A stretch of DNA of 9,226 nt from Candidatus Woesearchaeota archaeon (GTDB lineage Archaea > Nanobdellota > Nanobdellia > Woesearchaeales > ARS49). Positions 5,666-9,226 of the stretch are shown piece by piece. The notes beneath the pieces are model-generated. The model had not been told where the DNA came from and did not search any database. It saw only the letters and a list, made by a program, of their open reading frames with translations. Location: assembly GCA_030630695.1 (NCBI GenBank), contig DAOVMP010000009.1:1-9226 (forward strand), in the 5' to 3' direction. Numbering within the stretch: position 1 is the first letter of the stretch; each line of letters begins with the position of its first letter. Position numbers and translations under genes: made by a program.

Positions 5666-6319
5666 TTAGAACGCCGCATTAGGATCTCCATGCATATCTA
5701 AAAATTCTAGATTCCATGCCAAAGCAAATCTTATTAAAGGTGTATCCCCATATGGATCATCTTCACTAGTTCCATAGGATCGTATTAGCTTTCGGTACTC
5801 CTCTTTTGTTTTTTCTATAGATGTTTCAGCGGACATTCCAAAAACTAAAGAATTTATCATAGTGACACATATTTTCTTAAAAGGCAGGGCATTCTTATCT
5901 TTACTAGGAGTTCCTTCTCTAGATGGATCTCGAACCAACATAAAACTTGCATTATATCCTATATATGCATTTGCACCTTTCTTAACGGATATTTCTCCCA
6001 AATCCGTTAAAGAGTCGCATGATAAAGAATAAATTATTTTATTTTTTGTGAGATCAACATTTTTATTATCTAATATTATCTCATCTTTATGGCCTGCGAC
6101 TTTTTTTCTATCTCCGTGTCCATTAAGAAAAACTAACTTTGGTTTTTCTTTAGATAACGCTTTTTCTAATTTCACCCTTGTTGCATTTGGTCCCTCCAAA
6201 TTCGTGATATGAATATCTTGAGCTCCTTTGACAGTTCTAACAATTTCTTTAGAAAAATCATGTAAATAAGAAGTTATTATATCATGATTAGGTCTAGTTA
6301 TTAAAAATTGTTTAACCAT
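5666..6319 (-). CDS. Clan-CD-like cysteine peptidase (CHAT/caspase type)
   Basis: This 217-aa protein shows the core of a clan-CD peptidase. A beta strand ends in KLVFLNGHGD (His68), and 33 residues later a second strand ends in IIYSLSCDS (Cys101), giving the His/Cys catalytic pair. The following segment, about 105-125, has KKGANAYIGYNASF, a typical continuation in CHAT and C25-like proteins where the chain passes under the active site. No signal peptide or membrane helix is present, so it should act in the cytoplasm. It is small, essentially a peptidase domain alone without repeats, STAND ATPase or sensor fusion. It is the last gene of a three-gene operon; its ATG directly follows the TAA of the 71-aa gene, implying translational coupling and fixed stoichiometry. 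Role as a conflict or cell-death effector is inference; substrate and activator are unknown. Subfamily assignment (CHAT versus C25 or caspase) is uncertain. Confidence 0.75.
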   Translation of the reverse strand: MVKQFLITRPNHDIITSYLHDFSKEIVRTVKGAQDIHITNLEGPNATRVKLEKALSKEKPKLVFLNGHGDRKKVAGHKDEIILDNKNVDLTKNKIIYSLSCDSLTDLGEISVKKGANAYIGYNASFMLVRDPSREGTPSKDKNALPFKKICVTMINSLVFGMSAETSIEKTKEEYRKLIRSYGTSEDDPYGDTPLIRFALAWNLEFLDMHGDPNAAF

Positions 6320-6535
6320 TTAAATTACTCCACTAAGAACTTTAAGCATATTTATTTGCACTTGGACAACTTTTTTCCCAAAATCGTCTTCTCTCTCAAC
6401 ATGTTTTATTAATTGTCTTACACTAACTTCCTTACTGCCTCCAAGAGATAATTTAGAATTAGGATTTAAAGTTTTAAATCTTTCCAAAACAAGTGTTTTT
6501 TGTTCTGTTTTTAGATCAAATTTTTTATTACTCAT
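6320..6535 (-). CDS. Small protein between the partners of the peptidase operon
   Basis: This 71-aa soluble protein is not recognised. A helix-rich start (LKTEQKTLVLERFKTLN) leads to a short turn with SLGGSKEVSVRQLIKHV, and a C-terminal helix (KVVQVQINMLKVLSGVI). The middle looks like a beta hairpin followed by a helix that begins after a Thr/Ser-type cap (inference). It overlaps the 59-aa gene by ATGA, and its TAA touches the ATG of the peptidase gene, so it is translated as part of a three-protein unit. Possible roles are a regulator, adaptor or substrate of the peptidase; nothing in the sequence decides among these. Confidence 0.72.
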   Translation of the reverse strand: MSNKKFDLKTEQKTLVLERFKTLNPNSKLSLGGSKEVSVRQLIKHVEREDDFGKKVVQVQINMLKVLSGVI

Positions 6536-6711
6536 ATTAAACCCAACGCTTTAATTTTTTTTAAAATTTTTTCTCCGAGTTTTGTATCATTAGAAATTTC
6601 TTCGTAAGCTACATTCCACGAATATGTTTTGTCATCTATAACCGCAATTACCTGCTCCCTCTCTGGCTCTGGCAAATTAGCATATGCTTTTAAAAATTTC
6701 TCTTTGCTCAT
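6532..6711 (-). CDS. First small protein of the peptidase operon
   Basis: This 59-aa soluble protein is not recognised. Its order is an N-terminal helix (SKEKFLKAYANLP), EPEREQVIAVIDDKTYSWNVAYEEI, and a closing helix (LGEKILKKIKALGLI). The VIAVIDDKTYSWNVAYEEI stretch suggests a beta hairpin then helix. The start is ATG 6711: a Shine-Dalgarno GAGGG (6717-6721) lies five bases upstream, and a TATA box lies at 6743-6757. A longer in-frame GTG start at 6813 would run through those signals and is rejected. It ends in TGA overlapping the next ATG (ATGA at 6532-6535). It may act as a small adaptor or sensor for the downstream peptidase (inference). Confidence 0.68.
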   Translation of the reverse strand: MSKEKFLKAYANLPEPEREQVIAVIDDKTYSWNVAYEEISNDTKLGEKILKKIKALGLI

Positions 6712-6742
6712 CAATTCCCTCTTTTTATAGTGTAATATTTCA

Positions 6743-6757
6743 GAATATATAAATTTA
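6743..6757 (-). promoter_or_regulatory. Promoter of the peptidase operon
   Basis: Minus-strand AAATTTATATATTC is centred about 27 bases before a likely start near 6722, giving a leader of about 10 bases with GAGGG. A second TATA-like string, GGTTTATAAAAA, at 6768-6779 could act as an upstream start. Confidence 0.5.
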
Positions 6758-6813
6758 ACTAATGTCTTTTTATAAACCTTCCTCCTAAAACCGCAGGCCC
6801 CACATTCCAACAC

Positions 6814-6881
6814 CTAAAGCCCAACAAAGGACATTACTTGACAATGCTATACCTTACTACACTACACTGTACAAAACGATG
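6814..6881. other. Intergenic stretch with nothing recognisable
   Basis: Between the operon promoter region and tRNA-Asp there is only AT-rich sequence and a short ACTACACTACACTGTAC pattern. No gene, promoter or stable structure is seen. Confidence 0.5.
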
Positions 6882-6886
6882 AAAAA
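6882..6886 (-). terminator. Oligo-T terminator of tRNA-Asp
   Basis: Five T on the minus strand start three bases after the discriminator of tRNA-Asp. Confidence 0.5.
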
Positions 6887-6901
6887 GGCGCCCCAGCTGG
6901 G

Positions 6902-6946
6902 AAAATTGATTAGCGTCGAAAATTATTTCATTTTCAGCGCCAATTG
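6902..6946 (-). other. tRNA-Asp intron 2 inside the T-loop
   Basis: Between A58 and C61 there are 45 bases where two are expected, so the intron is about 43 nt and its ends are uncertain. It folds through AATTG/CAATT, GCG/CGC and GAAAAT/ATTTTC. I could not draw a canonical bulge-helix-bulge. Confidence 0.7.
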
Positions 6947-6966
6947 TCGAACCCAGGTCGGAGCCT

Positions 6967-7023
6967 ATCTGCACTGCAGGGCTTTATGCCCGGCTGTTTG
7001 ATTAACCTTTTCTAAAGGTTATT
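6967..7023 (-). other. tRNA-Asp intron 1 (37/38)
   Basis: A four-pair helix between CTGT (32-35) and intron GCAG is flanked by bulges CG|A and AT|A, a good bulge-helix-bulge. It fixes the cut sites to this 57-nt segment. Inside lies the hairpin AACCTTTAGAAAAGGTT. Confidence 0.8.
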
Positions 7024-7086
7024 CGACAGGGCTCCATGATAACCACTACACCACTGGGGCTTATGAGACGAGTAAGAAGTTGGTTG

Positions 7087-7095
7087 TTTTTAAAT
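7087..7095 (-). promoter_or_regulatory. TATA box for tRNA-Asp
   Basis: Minus-strand GATTTAAAAAC is centred about 32 bases before the tRNA 5' end, implying a leader of about six bases. Confidence 0.5.
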
Positions 7096-7134
7096 CTTGC
7101 GTTCTTTGGCAATATTTGACAAAACATTTGCGTT

Positions 7135-7905
7135 CTACTTGCCGGTAATCTGTGCTTTGTAGGAATTAATCTCTTCCTGCCCTGCTTCCAAGGTTAATTG
7201 GGCATATCCGCTTCCTTTAGATGCTGCAATTGAAAGTATTTCTTTTCGTATTAAGTATTCTATCTTCATTTTGGCTATGTTTTCTAAAGATAATTTTATT
7301 CCTTTTTGTTCTGTTTTTATCATGTAATTTAGAACTGCTCTGTAATCTAGGATATTGTAATATATCATTTTTTTGATTTCAGTTGAGAACATGATTGATT
7401 TATCTAGTGTTTCGCCGTTCATTACTACGCCGGTAGAATGTTCTTTTATTTTATGGGCTATGTAGAATTTTAATAAACTTTCAAGGTCTTCTTTTTTCTT
7501 AACACTTTTTCGAAGTCCTGGCAATATTCCTATTATTATGCTTTGAGGTCTGTTTTCGCCGTAAAGTAAGTAAAAGCCAGTATCTTCTTGTATTCTGTCA
7601 AAATGTTTTGTTAAGTTTTGTAAAAGATTTTGATTAATGTATTGTTTTAATCCTGAAATAAATTTTGTTTGTTGTAAAGGATGATATATGTGAACTGAGT
7701 GAACATCTTTTATTTTGTTTAAAACAATTATTTCTTTTATTTTTTCTTCTAGTTTAGAAGTATCTAGTTCCAGTTTGGATTTGTCTATCTTTTTCTGGCT
7801 TAAAGCTCGTTCATAAAGAAGTTCTATTTGTATTTGCTCACTTGCACATCCTGTTAATAAGCTTCCAAATAGGATTGTTTTAAGAAATAATTTATTAATT
7901 CCCAT
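7135..7905 (-). CDS. Predicted lipoprotein of unknown function
   Basis: This 256-aa protein has a lipoprotein signal: basic start (NKLFLK), hydrophobic core, and lipobox LTGC with Cys20, followed by ASEQ. It should be exported and anchored by lipid at Cys20. The mature part is helix-rich and Lys/Glu-rich, with a coiled-coil-prone stretch at about 33-62, and no catalytic motif I can name. A central beta part (FYLLYGENRPQSIIIGILPG, about 111-130) is the only strongly non-helical region. The ATG at 7905 is supported by a TATA box 25 bases upstream, with a weak GGAG close by. It lies between the two intron-bearing tRNA genes on the same strand, each with its own promoter. Function unknown. Confidence 0.78.
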   Translation of the reverse strand: MGINKLFLKTILFGSLLTGCASEQIQIELLYERALSQKKIDKSKLELDTSKLEEKIKEIIVLNKIKDVHSVHIYHPLQQTKFISGLKQYINQNLLQNLTKHFDRIQEDTGFYLLYGENRPQSIIIGILPGLRKSVKKKEDLESLLKFYIAHKIKEHSTGVVMNGETLDKSIMFSTEIKKMIYYNILDYRAVLNYMIKTEQKGIKLSLENIAKMKIEYLIRKEILSIAASKGSGYAQLTLEAGQEEINSYKAQITGK

Positions 7906-7925
7906 ATCTCCACACCAGTATTAAC

Positions 7926-7935
7926 TATTTATTAA
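7926..7935 (-). promoter_or_regulatory. TATA box for the lipoprotein gene
   Basis: Minus-strand CTTAATAAATAG is centred about 25 bases before the ATG at 7905. Confidence 0.55.
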
Positions 7936-7946
7936 GATTGTGACAT

Positions 7947-7952
7947 AAAAAA
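7947..7952 (-). terminator. Oligo-T terminator of tRNA-Tyr
   Basis: Six T on the minus strand start six bases after the tRNA-Tyr discriminator at 7958. Confidence 0.5.
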
Positions 7953-7977
7953 TAGTATCCCCGCGGCCGGACTCGAA

Positions 7978-8071
7978 TTTGCCAACCCTGCCAAGGCATT
8001 ATTTTACCGTGGGGCTAAGCAAACGCAGTGAGCGCACGCCGCACCATCTCGATAAACCCTGATAAGGGTTT
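7978..8071 (-). other. tRNA-Tyr intron 2 (53/54)
   Basis: Near-ideal bulge-helix-bulge: exon TGCT pairs with intron GGCA (four pairs), bulges GG|A and AA|T, then intron helix AACCC/GGGTT. This sets the ends to the base. The 94 nt also hold the competing local hairpin AAACCCTTATCAGGGTTT. There is no reading frame of note. Confidence 0.85.
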
Positions 8072-8087
8072 CCAGCAACCTTCCGGT

Positions 8088-8141
8088 ACCAGCTGGCGTA
8101 TCATCATTCTAAGCATCTAATGCATATAGTCTGATAAGCTT
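8088..8141 (-). other. tRNA-Tyr intron 1 (37/38)
   Basis: This 54-nt insertion lies between G37 and A38. Exon CCGGCTG can pair with intron CAGCTGG over seven positions including one G-U, and competes with the anticodon stem. The bulges are less regular than in intron 2, so the ends could shift. Confidence 0.75.
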
Positions 8142-8180
8142 CTACAGCCGGACGCTCCACCATTGAGCTACGCGGGGAAT

Positions 8181-8259
8181 TGCGTGGCCTTGCGCCGCGC
8201 GGTTTTGACTTCTAAGCTTTTTCTAAAAGCTTAGCGCGTCAGCACTGAGCTACGCAGGG
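8181..8259 (-). pseudogene. Degenerate tRNA-like leader before tRNA-Tyr
   Basis: The minus strand from 8259 begins CCCTGCGTAGCTCAGTG, like the tRNA-Tyr 5' half CCCCGCGTAGCTCAATG, but the second D-stem strand is broken and there is no T-arm. A strong hairpin (8234-8212, ten pairs around AGA) follows; its AAGCTTTTAGAAAAAGCTT resembles the tRNA-Asp intron hairpin. CGCAAGG at 8194-8188 could weakly close the acceptor with one mismatch. Position 8259 coincides with the predicted transcription start. Probably a decayed tRNA duplicate kept as leader; a functional odd RNA is possible. Confidence 0.4.
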
Positions 8260-8280
8260 TATTCAAAATAAACTCTTTAC

Positions 8281-8290
8281 TATTTATAAA
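8281..8290 (-). promoter_or_regulatory. TATA box for the tRNA-Tyr transcript
   Basis: Minus-strand CTTTATAAATAG is centred at about 8286, so RNA should start near 8260, at the first base of the tRNA-like leader and 83 bases before tRNA-Tyr. Confidence 0.6.
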
Positions 8291-8341
8291 GGTTTCCCCG
8301 ATAATATGCCTCTCAAAACTATACTTTTTCGTCTATAAAAG

Positions 8342-8351
8342 CTTATAAAAC
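8342..8351 (+). promoter_or_regulatory. TATA box for the 217-aa orphan gene
   Basis: CTTATAAAAC is centred about 26 bases before the ATG at 8372; leaderless mRNA predicted. Confidence 0.6.
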
Positions 8352-8371
8352 AACAGATATTATCTAAAATC

Positions 8372-9025
8372 ATGGCTGACGACAAAGAGAATAATCCAGA
8401 GGAACATCACGTTGAAATCTTCAGGACAACACATTGGAATGATTTTACAGCAGGAGTTTACATGCCTGCTTTTGAAATGTCTGCAGGAGTTGAAAGAGAA
8501 GAAACCATAAAAGAATGTATTAACACAGGCAAGTGCACTTTGAGAACTCATGAAATGCCTACTTTTTATGTTATTGATGATACTTTAACTTTTTTTCATC
8601 CGAGGATTAAAGACCCTTTGCTTTTTGTTTATTCTAAAGAACCGCATATTACTGAAGTTATGAGTCTCATTTCAAAGAATATTCATTATTTTCTTGTAAA
8701 TGATATTAGTTTGGATTATTCTTCTGAACTAGATAAAAAAAAGCCTTTGATGGATAGGTGTATAGAACATTCATCTGCTTTGCCTGGTTTTGAAAAAGTA
8801 AGAAAACCTATTAATCAGGCAAAAAGATTTGCTGATTTTCTTAGTGCAATATGTAAAGATACGCCGATTGACAGTCAGTTTAAAATTGCTTCTTCTTTAG
8901 AAAAAAAATATGCTGCGTTTTATTCTAGGACAGACAAAGGCAAGGTATTTATGGATAAGGCTAGTAAAACACTTGACACGGAGTTTATTAAAGCGTATTT
9001 ATCTTTAAGAACTCTTAAACAATAA
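8372..9025 (+). CDS. Hypothetical soluble protein
   Basis: This 217-aa protein is not recognised. The first half (about 12-110) looks mixed alpha/beta. It contains MPTFYVIDDTLTFFHPRI and DPLLFVYSKEPHITEVM, an arrangement reminiscent of the C-terminal sensor or PLD-like part of archaeal TrmB-type regulators. The likeness is weak and no DNA-binding helix-turn-helix is seen. The second half is helical (about 135-215). Cysteines are scattered (Cys49, Cys55, Cys129, Cys161) without a metal pattern. No signal peptide or membrane segment is present. The leaderless promoter supports the ATG. Its stop codon abuts the stop codon of the convergent partial gene with no bases between. It is divergent from the tRNA-Tyr transcript. 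Confidence 0.75.
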   Translation: MADDKENNPEEHHVEIFRTTHWNDFTAGVYMPAFEMSAGVEREETIKECINTGKCTLRTHEMPTFYVIDDTLTFFHPRIKDPLLFVYSKEPHITEVMSLISKNIHYFLVNDISLDYSSELDKKKPLMDRCIEHSSALPGFEKVRKPINQAKRFADFLSAICKDTPIDSQFKIASSLEKKYAAFYSRTDKGKVFMDKASKTLDTEFIKAYLSLRTLKQ

Positions 9026-9226
9026 TTAACCCAAAAATCCTATTCGAGCTTTGTTAGAATTAGAATGCCGGATTTTACCGCGTTCAGTATCGAATTTGGC
9101 AACAGCAACTGGCAGGGTAACACCGCCTAAAATACTCAACTTTGAACGAATTTTATAAGAAATCAACCTTTCCTCTCCACCATCGATTTGATCAATATGC
9201 CATTTTAAAATAGTTCCTTGTAATTC
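9026..9226 (-). CDS. C-terminal end of a gene running off the window
   Basis: An open minus frame runs from the window edge to TAA at 9026-9028, giving 66 residues of C terminus; the start lies outside. The segment reads LKWHIDQIDGGEERLISYKI, then LSILGGVTLPVAVAKFD and a basic tail. The pattern 'geeR.isY.i..kl...G...LP.A...f' is like the last beta-sandwich strands of archaeal surface or membrane proteins with Ig-like domains, so it is probably an exported protein (inference). Its stop codon directly abuts the stop of the convergent 217-aa gene. Confidence 0.7.
   Translation of the reverse strand, partial: ELQGTILKWHIDQIDGGEERLISYKIRSKLSILGGVTLPVAVAKFDTERGKIRHSNSNKARIGFLG

Larger units (their letters stand above)
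6889..7060 (-). tRNA. tRNA-Asp (GTC) with two introns
   Basis: Mature parts in order: acceptor GCCCCAG (7060-7054), TG, D-arm GTGT-AGTGGTTA-TCAT, anticodon stem GAGCC/GGCTC, loop CTGTCG+A with anticodon GTC at 7027-7025, variable CGAC, T-stem CTGGG/CCCAG, acceptor CTGGGGC, discriminator G at 6889. CCA is not encoded in full (CC, then T). Intron one, 57 nt, lies between positions 37 and 38. Intron two, about 43 nt, interrupts the T-loop after TTCGA. A TATA box lies about 32 bases upstream. All stems pair once both insertions are removed, so the gene should be functional. Splicing the second intron needs an endonuclease that accepts non-canonical sites. Confidence 0.9.
7958..8177 (-). tRNA. tRNA-Tyr (GTA) with two introns
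   Basis: Mature parts in order: acceptor CCCCGCG (8177-8171), TA, D-arm GCTC-AATGGTG-GAGC, G26, anticodon stem TCCGG/CCGGA, loop CTGTAG+A with anticodon GTA at 8145-8143, variable AGGTT, T-stem GCTGG/CCGGC, loop TTCGAGT, acceptor CGCGGGG, discriminator A at 7958. C1:G72 and A73 are the archaeal/eukaryotic tyrosine identity. CCA is not encoded. Intron one is 54 nt at 37/38; intron two is 94 nt at 53/54, between T-stem and T-loop. The 220-nt gene is two-thirds intron. No TATA box lies just upstream; transcription probably starts near 8260 and passes through a tRNA-like leader. Confidence 0.9.

Noticed and set aside
6712..6813. Longer form of the 59-aa gene starting at GTG 6813, adding a CGACGFR segment
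   Set aside because: The extension would run through two TATA-like strings and the GAGGG Shine-Dalgarno that serve ATG 6711.
7985..7990. GCAGGG in tRNA-Tyr intron 2 as the 3' acceptor of the tRNA-like leader
   Set aside because: It is only six complementary bases, with no T-arm before it, and the same bases take part in the intron's own bulge-helix-bulge helix.
8181..8259. tRNA-Lys (TTT) gene based on CTTTTAG in the hairpin
   Set aside because: There is no T-arm, no clean 3' acceptor strand and a broken D-stem, and the loop is far too long; treated as a tRNA-like remnant.
8360..8551. Minus-strand open frame of 63 codons
   Set aside because: It overlaps the start of the 217-aa plus-strand gene, which has a well-placed TATA box, and has no promoter of its own.

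Overview
This AT-rich window looks archaeal and most resembles a small-genome DPANN-type lineage such as Woesearchaeota or Pacearchaeota. That placement is inference. What the sequence shows is this: most protein genes have a TTTAAATA-like TATA box centred about 25-27 bases before the ATG, which implies leaderless transcripts. A few genes have Shine-Dalgarno sites (GAGGTG, AGGTGA, GAGGG). The two tRNA genes carry archaeal-type introns, and tRNA-Tyr has the C1:G72 pair of the archaeal/eukaryotic type. Oligo-T runs follow the RNA genes.

Layout: (1) 1-180 holds a strongly self-complementary block, read here as a minus-strand structured RNA of unknown class. (2) 203-1540 encodes a YkgJ-type cysteine-cluster protein and a self-inhibited Fic enzyme, both minus. 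The Fic promoter is bracketed by repeated operator-like sites. (3) 1746-3285 encodes a small orphan protein and a three-helix membrane protein with an external CAP/SCP domain, both plus. (4) 3321-4848 is a minus pair: a histidine-rich small protein, then a DUF2569-type membrane protein that seems to start at ATT after a good Shine-Dalgarno. (5) 4975-5568 holds two small orphan genes, one of them a membrane protein. (6) 5666-6711 is a tightly coupled minus operon of a 59-aa protein, a 71-aa protein and a 217-aa clan-CD-like (CHAT/caspase-type) peptidase with a visible His/Cys pair. (7) 6889-7060 is tRNA-Asp(GTC) with two introns. (8) 7135-7905 is a lipoprotein. (9) 7958-8259 is tRNA-Tyr(GTA) with two introns, preceded by a degenerate tRNA-like leader. 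(10) 8372-9025 encodes an orphan protein, and a partial minus gene runs off the right end.

The best candidate for an undescribed system is the three-gene peptidase cassette at 5666-6711. Two small proteins and a protease-like effector are linked by an ATGA overlap and a stop codon directly abutting the next start codon. The best-supported unusual biology is the tRNA introns. tRNA-Tyr has an intron between positions 53 and 54 with a near-ideal bulge-helix-bulge, and tRNA-Asp has an intron inside the T-loop, each in addition to an anticodon-loop intron. All functions are read from sequence alone; no searches were run.
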